A stretch of DNA of 15,499 nucleotides from CAZKTS01 sp964555735 (GTDB lineage Bacteria; Actinomycetota; Acidimicrobiia; IMCC26256; PALSA-555): contig CAZKTS010000190.1 of the NCBI GenBank assembly GCA_964555735.1, positions 1 through 15,499 of the forward strand. Reading direction: 5' to 3'. The translations under genes and the position numbers were made by a program. Below, one piece after another: positions 5,745 to 14,062 of this stretch (its first letter is position 1; each line of letters starts with the position of its first letter). The notes below the pieces were generated by a model, which saw only the letters and a program-made list of their open reading frames with translations, had not been told where the DNA came from and made no database searches.

Positions 5745-7213
5745 AGCAGCCCCTTGGCGCGTGCTGCCGCGACGTTCGCCTCGTGCTCGGACAACGTCGT
5801 GGCGAACGCGTGCTTCCCGTTCGCGTCGGCCACGACATAGAAGAGATACGGCACGTCGGCCGGCGCCATGGCCGCTTCGAGGGATGCCTTGGTCACGCTC
5901 GAGATCGGCGTCGGTGGCAGCCCGGACGCGCGGTAGGTGTTGTACGGCGAGTCGATCGCCTTGTCGGAGTTGTTCGGGGGCGCCGCGTCCGAGCACCCCG
6001 TGCCGGTCGCCTGGAGTCGCGCGTAGCAGAGCGTCGCGTCGATCTGCAGCTGCATGCCGTCATTGAGGCGGTTGTACACGACCGCGCTGATCAGCGGCGC
6101 GTCCTCGGCCAGCTTCGCCTCGGTCTGGATCAGGGACGCGACGATCACGGTCTGGTACGGCGAGACGCGCGAGGCGCTGCCGAGGTTGATCTCGTCGCCG
6201 ATCTCGTCGAAGCGCGCGACCAGCTTGCGCACGATCGCCTCTTCCGTCTCCGTGGCCCCGATGCGGTACGTGTCCGGGAAGAGGAACCCTTCGAGCGAGG
6301 TCACCTCGGGCGGCATGTACTTGGAGCGGATCGCGCCCGACTGCGTGGCCGCGAGGAACTTCTCGGCGCTCTTGCCCGGCAGCTCACCGACCCGCTCGGC
6401 GATCTGCGGGATGGTCAGACCCGGCGGCAGCAGCAGCTCCTGGTCCGGCACTTGGGCGGGACCGGCTTCCAGCGCGCTGATCGCGCCGCGCACCCCTTGA
6501 GACTTGTGGAGCTCGTAGCACCCGTCGGAGAACGGGCCCGCGCTCGTGACCGTCCCCCACAGCTTGAAGGCGAGTGCCGAGTCGATGACGCCCGCGCTCG
6601 CGAGCGCATCGGCGACGGCACTGCGGTCGCCGGTCTCGATCTCGACCGGATCCGCGCTCGTGTTCGTGCCCGCGCACGACGTATCGCCGATCTTGATGCC
6701 GACCGCCGCGCCGTCGGAGCCAGGACGCAGCTGGTACGCGAACCACGCGGCGCCGAGCAGGAACGGGAGCACCAGGATCGCGAGCACGATGAAGACACGC
6801 CGACCGCGCTTGCGACCCCGCTTGCGCTCCGCCTTCGAGCGGCCGCTCCCGCGCCGCCCGCGGCCGCCGTCGTCACCGCCTCGTCGCGCGCGCCCGGCGC
6901 TCTCCCCCTCGCCGCGTGCGCCGCGCGTCGCCGCCGCGCCGGTTGCCGCGGCGCCACCGCGACGCGCCGAGCGGCCGACGCTCTGGATCTGGTCGGTCGG
7001 CGCCTCGGACGGATCGGGTGCCGGTCGTCCGCCCCCACCCCGCCGGGGTGCAGGCCGAGCGTCCGGACGAGGACGGCGCGGCGCGCTCCCGGGTTGGCCC
7101 TGCGGCGGACGACCTTGGGGCGGCTGACCTTGGGGTGGACGACCTTGCGGCGGACGACCCTGCGGCGGACGACCACCGGGGGGGCCGTCGCCGGGACGCT
7201 GCCAGTCGCTCAT
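5741..7213 (-). CDS. mltG: Endolytic murein transglycosylase MltG (YceG-like)
   Basis: Inner-membrane lytic transglycosylase that cleaves nascent glycan strands and is thought to terminate peptidoglycan polymerisation. The 490 residues fall into five parts: a proline/glutamine repeat of six 5-residue units (11-40); an Arg/Gly/Ala-rich low-complexity cytoplasmic stretch (41-139) ending in a strongly basic cluster; one membrane segment (about 140-161, FIVLAILVLPFLLGAAW); a LysM-like extracellular region (about 180-330); and the catalytic domain. Glu365 in ASLIQTEA is the likely catalytic acid, and VVYNRLNDGMQLQIDAT (379-395) and SPYNTYRASGLPPTPIS (422-438) are family motifs. The N-terminal cytoplasmic tail is long compared with the E. 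coli protein, as is common in Actinobacteria. The ATG overlaps the ruvX stop as ATGA, and its stop overlaps the aroE start. Confidence 0.95.
   Translation of the reverse strand: MSDWQRPGDGPPGGRPPQGRPPQGRPPQGQPPQGRPPQGQPGSAPRRPRPDARPAPRRGGGGRPAPDPSEAPTDQIQSVGRSARRGGAAATGAAATRGARGEGESAGRARRGGDDGGRGRRGSGRSKAERKRGRKRGRRVFIVLAILVLPFLLGAAWFAYQLRPGSDGAAVGIKIGDTSCAGTNTSADPVEIETGDRSAVADALASAGVIDSALAFKLWGTVTSAGPFSDGCYELHKSQGVRGAISALEAGPAQVPDQELLLPPGLTIPQIAERVGELPGKSAEKFLAATQSGAIRSKYMPPEVTSLEGFLFPDTYRIGATETEEAIVRKLVARFDEIGDEINLGSASRVSPYQTVIVASLIQTEAKLAEDAPLISAVVYNRLNDGMQLQIDATLCYARLQATGTGCSDAAPPNNSDKAIDSPYNTYRASGLPPTPISSVTKASLEAAMAPADVPYLFYVVADANGKHAFATTLSEHEANVAAARAKGLL
7094..7183 (-). repeat. 15-bp in-frame tandem repeat inside mltG
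   Basis: Six consecutive 15-bp units encode PPGGR, PPQGR, PPQGR, PPQGQ, PPQGR and PPQGQ (MltG residues 11-40). The units are similar but not identical at the DNA level. Gain or loss of a unit would keep the reading frame, so length variation between strains is expected. The encoded segment is predicted cytoplasmic and disordered. Confidence 0.85.
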
Positions 7214-7644
7214 CGACCGCCGCCCGACGCCGCACCGTCGAGGTACGCCTGGAGCATCACCGCGGCGGCGACCGCGTCGCGCACCTTCGTGCGCGACTTC
7301 CGGCGCATCCCCGACTCGAGCAGCGCACGCTCCGCGGTGACCGTGGTCAGCCGCTCGTCGTGCAGCTCCACCGCGATGTCACCCGCGATGGCCCGGATCG
7401 CGTCAGCCTCGGCTCGCGCCGCGACCGCTGCGGTCCCCTCCGCCCCCGACATCGACAACGGCCAGCCCACCACGATGCGCTCTGCCTCCTCCTCGGTCGC
7501 GGCCTCGACGATCGCCCGGTGGTCCCGAGCTGCGTCGCCGCTGCGGACCAGGACCCGCAGCGGGCTCGCGATCGTCCCGGTGGCATCAGAGCACGCCAGA
7601 CCGATCCGGCGCGAGCCGAGGTCGACGCCCAGCACCCGAGCCAT
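7210..7644 (-). CDS. ruvX: RuvX/YqgF family RNase H-fold nuclease
   Basis: Holliday-junction-resolvase-like protein of the RNase H fold. In E. coli YqgF is implicated in 16S rRNA 5'-end maturation, and other members resolve branched DNA or act in transcription termination, so the role here is uncertain. The 144 residues carry all the family motifs: GVDLGSRRIGLACSD (6-20, Asp8), VVGWPLSMSGAEG (58-70), HDERLTTVTAERALLE (95-110, Glu97) and RDAVAAAVMLQAYLD (122-136, Asp123). The acidic triad is intact. The ATG is 26 nt after the alaS stop with only a weak upstream ribosome-binding sequence, so it is probably read through from alaS. The stop overlaps the mltG start as ATGA. The alaS-ruvX-mltG linkage is conserved in many Gram-positive genomes. 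Confidence 0.95.
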   Translation of the reverse strand: MARVLGVDLGSRRIGLACSDATGTIASPLRVLVRSGDAARDHRAIVEAATEEEAERIVVGWPLSMSGAEGTAAVAARAEADAIRAIAGDIAVELHDERLTTVTAERALLESGMRRKSRTKVRDAVAAAVMLQAYLDGAASGGGR

Positions 7645-7670
7645 GTCCAGCGCCGCCGTCGACAGGAGGA

Positions 7671-10349
7671 TCAGCGCACCGCCGGCGAGGCGGGCGCGGC
7701 CCGGCCCCCGGCCGCATCCTGCGCCCGGCGGGCCAGCAGGGCCAAGGCGTCGTCGACCCCCGCCGGGTCCTTGCCGCCACCGACCGCGACATCGGCCTGC
7801 TTCCCGGTGCCGCCACCGATCGCCCGGGCGGCGTCGGCCGCCAGGTCGGCCGCCGAGACCCCATCGGCGACAAGATCCTTGGTGACCGCCACGACCAGCG
7901 CCGGCTTCGCCCCGTCCGGGCCCACACCGACCACACCGACGATGCCCGAACCCAGCGCGTCGCGGGTCGCCAGGGCGAGCTGGCGGAGCAGATCGGCGGT
8001 CAGGCCGTCGCGGCGCACGACGACGACGCCGCCCTCGGCCGCGGCGGCGAGCGTCGACGCCTCGGCCACGGCCTGGCGCGCCCGTTCGGTCGCAAGCTCG
8101 TCGCGCAGCGCCTTCACCTCGCCGAGCAGCCGCTCGACGCGATCGGGCAGCTCGTCGGGTGACACCTTGAGGAGCCCGGCCGTCGACCGCAGCGTGGTCT
8201 CCTCGTCGTGGATCCGCTCGAGCGCGCCCGCGCCTGTGACCGCCTCGATCCGGCGAAGGTTCGCCCCGACCGATCCCTCGCTCACGATCTTGATCGGCCC
8301 GATGAAGCCGAGCGCGTGGACGTGCGTGCCCCCGCAGAGCTCGATCGAATGCTCACCGGCTTCGAGCACGCGTACGAGGTCGCCGTACTTGTCGCCGAAG
8401 AACGCGATCGCGCCCAGCTGCTCCGCGTGCTCCTTCGTGGTCTCGTAGTGACGCACCGGCGCGTCCGTGATCACCTCGCGGTTCGCGAGCGCCTCGATGC
8501 GATCCAGCTCCTCGGGCGTGACCGCCTCGAAGTGGCTGAAGTCGAACCGCAGCCGGTCGGGGCCGACCATCGAGCCGGACTGCTGGACGTGGGTGCCGAG
8601 CACCTCGCGCAGCGCCCAGTGGAGCACGTGCGTCGCGGTGTGGTTGCGCCGGATCGCGTCACGCCGGTCGGCGTCGATCGAGGCGGTGACGACGTCGCCC
8701 TCGGCGACCGACCCCTGCACCACCTGGCAACGGTGGACCACCAGCTCGGGAAGGCCGTACTGCGTGTCGAGCACTCGCAGCTCGGCGCCCCCATCCGTCG
8801 TGATGACACCGGTGTCGCCTACCTGCCCGCCGGACTCCGCGTAGAACGGCGTGCGGTCGAGCACGACGTCGACGGCCTCCGCACCCGGCTCCCCCGCCGT
8901 GACGCTCGGGACGCGCGCGCCGGCGGTGACGAGGCCGCGCACCGTCGCGCCGGTGGTGACGTACTCCTGGCGGCCGGTGAACTCGGTGCCACCGTGCTCG
9001 TCGAGCAGCGCCCGGTACACCTCGACCGGCGCGGCGACCGTGCCGCCCGCGGTCTTGTGGGCTTCCTGCGCGCGCTCACGCTGCGCCCGCATCCGCGCCT
9101 GGAAGTCGTCGAGGTCGACGGTCCGGTCGCGCTCCTCGGCGATCTCGCGGGTGAGGTCGATCGGGAAGCCGAGGCTGTCGTGCAGGAAGAACGCATCCTC
9201 ACCGCTGACGTCGCCCTTCGCCGCGAGCTGCTCGAGCAGGTCGAGGCCGCGCTCGAGCGTCTGACGGAAGCGCTCCTCTTCGCGGCGCACGGTCGTCGCG
9301 ATGTGGTCGTGACCCTTCACCAGCTCCGGGTACGCGTCTCCCATCACGCGCACCGTGGCATCGACGAGCGCGGGCGTGACGGCGTCGGTCGCGCCGAGCA
9401 GGAACGCATGACGGACCGCCCGGCGGATGATCCGGCGCAGCACGTAGCCGCGCTCCTCGTTGGACGGCACCACCCCGTCGGCGACGAGGAACGTCATCGA
9501 CCGTCCGTGCTCGGCGAGGATCCGCAACGACACGTCGGTGCTCGTGCCCGGGAAGCCGCCGTAGGTCGCGCCGGTGGCGGCCTCGGCCGCGGCGATGAGG
9601 GGACGGAAGACGTCGATGTCCCACGCGGAGGTCACGCCCTGGAGCACGGCGAGGTTGCGCTCGAGGCCCGCACCGGTGTCCACGCTCGGCGCGGGCAGCG
9701 GCACGAGCTCGCCGTCGGGCTGCGCGTCGTACTGCATGAACACGAGGTTCCAGATCTCGACGTAGCGGTCCTCGTTGACCGCGGGCCCGCCGCCCGGGCC
9801 GTGGTCGTCACCGAGGTCCCAGAAGATCTCCGAGCTCGGGCCGCAGGGCCCGGTGTCGGCCATGCGCCAGAAGTTGTCGTCCCCCAGGCGCTGGATGCGC
9901 TCGGCGGGGACGCCCACCTCGTCGCGCCAGATCTGCTCGGCCTCGTCGTCGGTCGTGTGCACCGTGACCCACAGACGCTCGGGGTCGAGGCCGAGGACGT
10001 CGGTGTAGAGCTCCCACGCCCACCTGATGGCGTCGGCCTTGAAGTAGTCGCCGAAGCTGAAGTTCCCGAGCATCTCGAAGAACGTGAAGTGCCGGTTGGT
10101 GCGGCCGACGTCGTCGAGGTCGTTGTGCTTCCCGCCCGCCCGGACGCACTTCTGCACCGAGGCCGCCCGCTTCCAGGGCGGCGCCTCGTCGCCCACGAAG
10201 TAGGGCTTGAACGGCACCATGCCCGCGTTGGTGAACAGGAGGGTGTGGTCGTGCGGGATCAGGCTCGCCGACGGCACGACGGTGTGCCCGCGCTCGGCGA
10301 AGAAGTCGAGGAAGACGGCACGAAGCTCGTCGGCGGTTCGCGCCTGCAT
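7671..10349 (-). CDS. alaS: Alanyl-tRNA synthetase
   Basis: Charges tRNA-Ala with alanine and clears mischarged Ser/Gly-tRNA-Ala. The full-length 892-residue class II enzyme has a catalytic domain from residue 1 to about 240 (TNAGMVPFKPYF 40-51, RTNRHFTFFEMLGNFSFGDY 83-102, DTGAGLER 224-231), a tRNA-recognition domain to about 460, and an editing domain with zinc ligands in HxxxH (His570, His574) and CxxxH (Cys672, His676). GGGTGKQADVAVGGG near 846-859 marks the C-terminal C-Ala/DHHA1 region, followed by a short Ala/Pro tail. The ATG fits the family N-terminus, and no ribosome-binding site is seen. A TAACCT hexamer ends 6 nt upstream, so a leaderless transcript is likely. The gene follows the DUF6167-like gene after 9 nt. 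Confidence 0.98.
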   Translation of the reverse strand: MQARTADELRAVFLDFFAERGHTVVPSASLIPHDHTLLFTNAGMVPFKPYFVGDEAPPWKRAASVQKCVRAGGKHNDLDDVGRTNRHFTFFEMLGNFSFGDYFKADAIRWAWELYTDVLGLDPERLWVTVHTTDDEAEQIWRDEVGVPAERIQRLGDDNFWRMADTGPCGPSSEIFWDLGDDHGPGGGPAVNEDRYVEIWNLVFMQYDAQPDGELVPLPAPSVDTGAGLERNLAVLQGVTSAWDIDVFRPLIAAAEAATGATYGGFPGTSTDVSLRILAEHGRSMTFLVADGVVPSNEERGYVLRRIIRRAVRHAFLLGATDAVTPALVDATVRVMGDAYPELVKGHDHIATTVRREEERFRQTLERGLDLLEQLAAKGDVSGEDAFFLHDSLGFPIDLTREIAEERDRTVDLDDFQARMRAQRERAQEAHKTAGGTVAAPVEVYRALLDEHGGTEFTGRQEYVTTGATVRGLVTAGARVPSVTAGEPGAEAVDVVLDRTPFYAESGGQVGDTGVITTDGGAELRVLDTQYGLPELVVHRCQVVQGSVAEGDVVTASIDADRRDAIRRNHTATHVLHWALREVLGTHVQQSGSMVGPDRLRFDFSHFEAVTPEELDRIEALANREVITDAPVRHYETTKEHAEQLGAIAFFGDKYGDLVRVLEAGEHSIELCGGTHVHALGFIGPIKIVSEGSVGANLRRIEAVTGAGALERIHDEETTLRSTAGLLKVSPDELPDRVERLLGEVKALRDELATERARQAVAEASTLAAAAEGGVVVVRRDGLTADLLRQLALATRDALGSGIVGVVGVGPDGAKPALVVAVTKDLVADGVSAADLAADAARAIGGGTGKQADVAVGGGKDPAGVDDALALLARRAQDAAGGRAAPASPAVR

Positions 10350-10355
10350 CCGCCC

Positions 10356-10361
10356 AGGTTA
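10356..10361 (-). promoter_or_regulatory. Putative -10 element of a leaderless alaS promoter
   Basis: TAACCT on the minus strand fits TANNNT, lies exactly 6 nt (GGGCGG) before the alaS ATG, and shares its first three bases with the TAA stop of the upstream small gene. The 17 nt from GG of the -10 region to the start codon match the aroC head at 15 positions. No obvious -35 sequence is visible. Confidence 0.5.
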
Positions 10362-10610
10362 CCGCCCGGGGTCGGCGCTCCCGTTGGGAGAACGCCCGTC
10401 GTGCGGGGCGGACGGGGCGGCGAGGACGGTCCGCAGCATCGCCTCCCGGCGGCGCATCTCGTCGCGACCGACGCCCACGGCCTCGGTGAGCGCCCGGCGG
10501 ACCCTCGCCGCGGCATCCGTCGGGGTGAGCGACTCGACCTGCTGCCGGGCCTTGGTGGCGACGCCGATGCCCAACCCGAACCCCACCGCGAGCCAGGTGA
10601 CCCGCTTCAT
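10359..10610 (-). CDS. Small putative membrane protein (DUF6167-like)
   Basis: An 83-residue protein of unknown function. It has one short hydrophobic N-terminal segment (about residues 4-18, VTWLAVGFGLGIGVATK), then a polar helical part with VRRALTEAVGVGRDEMRRRE, and a Gly/Ser/Pro-rich tail. Position and size match the small DUF6167-type gene that lies just upstream of alaS in many Actinobacteria; the family name rests on context and general resemblance, not on a search. I start at the ATG at 10608-10610, for which AGG in CCAGGATC gives a weak ribosome-binding site. A GTG directly before it (10611-10613) would add one residue. The stop overlaps the alaS -10-like hexamer. Confidence 0.75.
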   Translation of the reverse strand: MKRVTWLAVGFGLGIGVATKARQQVESLTPTDAAARVRRALTEAVGVGRDEMRRREAMLRTVLAAPSAPHDGRSPNGSADPGR

Positions 10611-10623
10611 CACGATCCTGGCC

Positions 10624-10965
10624 TCACGCCGAGCGCCGAAGGGCGCGCGGATCGGCGAGCCGGGCGAGCGCCCGGCGGGCTCCCGCGCTGAACGCCACGG
10701 CCTTCACGACCTTGCCGGTCACGGCCTCCATCGGCACCCGCACCGGCTCGTCGGCACCCACCGCGGCGGCGGCGCGCCGGGCGGTCATGGACGCGGCCCG
10801 GGCGTCGCCCGAGACCGCCTCGAGGCGCCCGCGCAGGCCGTCGACCTCGGCTTCGAGGCGGCGGAGGGTGCGCTCGGCGCGGGCCATGCGCCGCGCCAGG
10901 ACGGCGACGGCGAGGACGGCGACCACCAGCGCCACCGCACCGAGCACGAGCGCGGCGGTGCTCAT
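10624..10965 (-). CDS. Small membrane-anchored coiled-coil protein (DUF948-like)
   Basis: A 113-residue protein of unknown function. One N-terminal hydrophobic segment (about 5-24, ALVLGAVALVVAVLAVAVLA) is followed by a charged heptad-like stretch (25-52, RRMARAERTLRRLEAEVDGL), then an Ala-rich linker and a C-terminal part (75-105) with VRVPMEAVTGKVVKAVAFS. This architecture and its place between rarA and the DUF6167-like gene match the DUF948 family protein found next to alaS in Actinobacteria. The ATG at 10963-10965 overlaps the rarA stop as ATGA, which fixes the start; a longer upstream reading only shadows rarA. The next gene begins 13 nt downstream. The likely topology is one anchor with a long cytoplasmic or extracytoplasmic tail; side not determined. 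Confidence 0.8.
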   Translation of the reverse strand: MSTAALVLGAVALVVAVLAVAVLARRMARAERTLRRLEAEVDGLRGRLEAVSGDARAASMTARRAAAAVGADEPVRVPMEAVTGKVVKAVAFSAGARRALARLADPRALRRSA

Positions 10966-12290
10966 CGGTCCGGTGCGTCCCGGTCCGGTCTCGCCGAGCC
11001 CGGGGTGCGCTCGACGTCGTCGCCGCGGCCGGTCGGCTCGTAGTACCGACGGTCCCCGAGCTCCGCCGGGCGGTACTCCTGGTCCACCCACCCCTCCGGT
11101 GCGTCGTGCGGGTACTGGTAGCCGGCGCCGTGGCCGAGCTTCGCCGCGCCAGGGTAGTGAGCGTCCCGCAGATGAGCGGGGACCCTCCCGGCCGCGCGCT
11201 CCCGGACGTCCTCGAGCGCACGTCCGAGCGAGGTGATCACCGAGTTCGCCTTGGGTGCGCGCGCCAGGTACAGCACCGCGTGCGCCAGGTTGAGCTGGGC
11301 CTCGGGGAGCCCGACGAACTCGACCGCACGCGCCGCGGCGTCGGCGACGAGCAGACCCTGGGAGTCGGCGAGGCCGACGTCTTCCGACGCGAGGATCACG
11401 AGGCGCCGGGCGATCAGCCGCGGGTCCTCCCCCGCTTCGAGCATGCGCGCCAGCCAGTAGAGGCCCGCGTCGGGGTCGGAGCCGCGGATGCTCTTGATGA
11501 ACGCCGAGAGCACGTCGTAGTGCTCGTCGTCGCCGTAGCGGATCGCGCGCATCGCGATCGCGGCTTCCGCGTCCGCGAGCTCGATCTCGGTCCGACCCGA
11601 CTCGATCGTCAGCGCCGCCGCCACCTCGAGCGAGGTGAGCGCGTGCCGCGCGTCGCCGTCGGAGCGGTCCACGAGGTGATCGAGCGCTTCCTCGGTGATC
11701 GTCACGCCGTCGTCGGCCAGGCCGCGCGGGTCCACCAGAGCGCGCTCGAGGACCGTGCGCAGCGCCGTCTCGGTGAGGGGCTCGAGGCGGAAGAGCGTCG
11801 AGCGCGAGAGGAGCGGGCTGGTGAGCGAGAAGAAGGGGTTCTCGGTCGTCGCGCTCACCAGGACGATCAGGCCCTCCTCCACGTGCGGGAGCAGGGCGTC
11901 CTGTTGGGTCTTGTTGAAGCGGTGCACCTCGTCGAGGAACAGGATCGTCCCCTGGCCGCGCTCACCGAGGCGCGCCCGGGCGCGCTCCACGACCTCGCGC
12001 ACGTCCTTGACGCCCGCGGTCACGGCCGACATCGGCTCGAAGGCCTGCTCGGTCGCCCCGGCGACGAGCCGGGCGATCGTCGTCTTGCCGGTGCCCGGCG
12101 GCCCCCACAGCACGACCGAGGAGAGCCGGTCGCTCTCGATCAGGGTCCGCAGCGGCTTCCCCGGCCCGAGCAGCGCCTCCTGCCCGACGACGTCGTCGAG
12201 CGTCCGAGGCCGCAGCCGCGCCGCGAGTGGCGCACGCTTGGAGAGCCGATCTTCGACGGCAGCAGAGAAGAGATCTGCTCCCCCGCTCAC
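10962..12290 (-). CDS. rarA: Replication-associated recombination protein A (RarA/MgsA AAA+ ATPase)
   Basis: DNA-dependent AAA+ ATPase related to clamp loaders and to eukaryotic WRNIP1/Mgs1, acting at stalled replication forks. The 442-residue product has Walker A GPPGTGKT (63-70), Walker B FLDEVH (118-123), sensor 1 VSATTENP (145-152), an arginine-containing LLSRSTLFRLEPL (160-172), and the RarA C-terminal tetramerisation part ending with HYPGAAKLGHGAGYQYPHD (378-396). A charged tail of about 40 residues follows. I start at the GTG at 12288-12290, 2 nt after the aspS stop, because the family N-terminus begins just before DLFSAAVEDRL. The ribosome-binding sequence (GAAGAAG in the aspS end) is weak, implying coupling to aspS. 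The longer reading upstream is an aspS shadow. Confidence 0.96.
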   Translation of the reverse strand: MSGGADLFSAAVEDRLSKRAPLAARLRPRTLDDVVGQEALLGPGKPLRTLIESDRLSSVVLWGPPGTGKTTIARLVAGATEQAFEPMSAVTAGVKDVREVVERARARLGERGQGTILFLDEVHRFNKTQQDALLPHVEEGLIVLVSATTENPFFSLTSPLLSRSTLFRLEPLTETALRTVLERALVDPRGLADDGVTITEEALDHLVDRSDGDARHALTSLEVAAALTIESGRTEIELADAEAAIAMRAIRYGDDEHYDVLSAFIKSIRGSDPDAGLYWLARMLEAGEDPRLIARRLVILASEDVGLADSQGLLVADAAARAVEFVGLPEAQLNLAHAVLYLARAPKANSVITSLGRALEDVRERAAGRVPAHLRDAHYPGAAKLGHGAGYQYPHDAPEGWVDQEYRPAELGDRRYYEPTGRGDDVERTPGSARPDRDAPDR

Positions 12291-12292
12291 GG

Positions 12293-14062
12293 CTACTTCT
12301 TCGGCTTGGGGAGGACCGACAGGCCGAGCTCCTTGAGCTGCGTCGGGTCGATCTCGGTGGGGGCGCCGGTGAGCGGGTCGGCGCCCGACTGGGTCTTCGG
12401 GAACGCGATGACCTCGCGGATGTTGTCCTCGCCCGCGAGGATCGCCACGAGGCGGTCGATGCCGAACGCGAAGCCCGCGTGCGGCGGCGCGCCGTAGCGG
12501 AAGGCGTCGAGCAGGAAGCCGAAGCGCGCCTGCGCCTCCGTCTCGTCGATCCCGAGCATCGCGAAGATCCGCTGCTGCATCGCGCCGTCGTGCACCCGCA
12601 CGCTCCCGGAACCGAGCTCCCACCCGTTCAGCACGAGGTCGTACGCCTGCGAGCGCACGTCGAGGAGCGCGTCGCCGTGGCCCCCACCCTGTGAGATGGA
12701 GTCGAGCAGACCGACGTCGTCGGGGTGCGGCATCGTGAACGGGTGGTGTGCGGGGATGGGCGCGCCGTCGTCGGTGAGCCCCTCGAAGAGCGGGAAGTCG
12801 ACGACCCACGCCAGGCGCATCGGCCCCTCGTGCACCGGCGGGCGACCGAGATCGAGCCGGAGCTGGCCGAGCACCCGCTCGGGCAGGCCCCGTTCGCCGG
12901 CCGAGAGGAGCAGGAGGTCGCCCGGCACAGCGCCCGTCGTGTCGAGCAGGCCCAGCCGCTCGGTCTCACCGAGGAACTTGGCCACGGGCGCGTCGAGAAC
13001 GCCGCCGTCCTGCACGCGCATCCACACCAGACCCTGCGCGCCGAGACCCTTGGCGCGCTCGATGAGGCCGTCGAGCTTGTTGCGGCCCATGTCGCCCTGA
13101 CCGGGCACCACGATCGCCTTCACCGCCTCGGCCTGGAACGCCCGGAACTCCGTCGCCGCGAAGACCTCCGCGACGTCGATCAGCTCGAGCCCGAAGCGCA
13201 GATCGGGCTTGTCGGTCCCGTAGCGCGCCATCGCGTCGTGCCAGGTGATCCGCTCGATCGCCGGCGGCGCGGCACCGGTGACGGTCTCGATGGCTGCCGC
13301 GACCGCGCCACCGATGACCTCCATCACATCGTCGGCGTCCGCGAAGCTCATCTCGGCGTCGAGCTGCATGAACTCGAACTGGCGGTCGGCGCGCAGGTCC
13401 TCGTCGCGCAGGCAGCGGGCGATCTGGTAGTAGCGGTCGAAGCCGCCGACCATCAACAGCTGCTTGAACAGCTGCGGGCTCTGGGGCAACGCGTAGAAGC
13501 TGCCCGGCGAGAGGCGCGCCGGGACCACGAAGTCCCGCGCGCCTTCGGGCGTCGAGGCGATGAGCATCGGTGTCTCGATCTCGACGAAGCCCTGCGCGTC
13601 CAGGGTCTGACGCAGCGCGCGGTTGACCGCGGCGCGCAGGCGGAGGTTGCGCTGGAGTCGGGCGCTCCGCAGGTCGAGGTAGCGGTGCCGCAGACGGAGC
13701 ACCTCGTCGGCGTCGGTACGGTCATCGATCGGGATCGGTGGCGGCTCCGCGGTGTTCAGGATCTCGACCGCCTCGGCCGCGACCTCGATCTCCCCGCTGG
13801 GCAGCGAGGCGTTGACGGTCCCCTCCGGTCGGTCGCGCACGACGCCCTCGACGCGGAGCACGTACTCCGACCGGATGGTGTGGGGGTCGGCGCCGGTGCT
13901 CGTCGTCGGGTCGATCACCACCTGCACGAGGCCGGCCGCGTCGCGCACGTCGAGGAACACCACCCCGCCGTGGTCGCGACGGCCGGCGACCCAGCCGCAG
14001 ATCGTCACGGTGTCGCCGCGGTGCTCGGCCCGGAGGTCGCCGGCCCGGTGGGTGCGCATCAT
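12293..14062 (-). CDS. aspS: Aspartyl-tRNA synthetase, bacterial type, probably non-discriminating
   Basis: Class II synthetase that attaches aspartate to tRNA-Asp and probably also to tRNA-Asn. The 589 residues comprise an OB-fold anticodon domain (1-105, ICGWVAGRRDHGGVVFLDVR), the catalytic core with motif 2 (RYYQIARCLRDEDLRADRQ, 210-228), a bacterial GAD insertion (about 288-420) and motif 3 (GAPPHAGFAFGIDRL, 524-538). His31 in the RRDHGG motif is the residue type linked to non-discriminating AspRS, where discriminating E. coli has Leu. Such enzymes need GatCAB to make Asn-tRNA-Asn; GatCAB is not in this window. The ATG at 14060-14062 overlaps the hisS stop as ATGA; a second ATG follows immediately and could be used instead. 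Confidence 0.97.
   Translation of the reverse strand: MMRTHRAGDLRAEHRGDTVTICGWVAGRRDHGGVVFLDVRDAAGLVQVVIDPTTSTGADPHTIRSEYVLRVEGVVRDRPEGTVNASLPSGEIEVAAEAVEILNTAEPPPIPIDDRTDADEVLRLRHRYLDLRSARLQRNLRLRAAVNRALRQTLDAQGFVEIETPMLIASTPEGARDFVVPARLSPGSFYALPQSPQLFKQLLMVGGFDRYYQIARCLRDEDLRADRQFEFMQLDAEMSFADADDVMEVIGGAVAAAIETVTGAAPPAIERITWHDAMARYGTDKPDLRFGLELIDVAEVFAATEFRAFQAEAVKAIVVPGQGDMGRNKLDGLIERAKGLGAQGLVWMRVQDGGVLDAPVAKFLGETERLGLLDTTGAVPGDLLLLSAGERGLPERVLGQLRLDLGRPPVHEGPMRLAWVVDFPLFEGLTDDGAPIPAHHPFTMPHPDDVGLLDSISQGGGHGDALLDVRSQAYDLVLNGWELGSGSVRVHDGAMQQRIFAMLGIDETEAQARFGFLLDAFRYGAPPHAGFAFGIDRLVAILAGEDNIREVIAFPKTQSGADPLTGAPTEIDPTQLKELGLSVLPKPKK

Noticed and set aside
7094..7183. CRISPR or mobile-element repeat
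   Set aside because: The 15-bp units are contiguous, in frame and encode PPQG-type repeats inside mltG. There are no spacers, terminal inverted repeats or transposase.
866..10691. Very long open frames on the plus strand (about 560 aa at 866-2551, 700 aa at 5783-7885, 827 aa at 8208-10691, and others at 11106-12497 and 12725-15462)
   Set aside because: They are antisense to clearly identified genes, consist of Arg/Ala/Gly/Val/Asp-rich low-complexity protein without recognisable motifs, and are expected because stop codons are rare on the opposite strand of high-GC genes.
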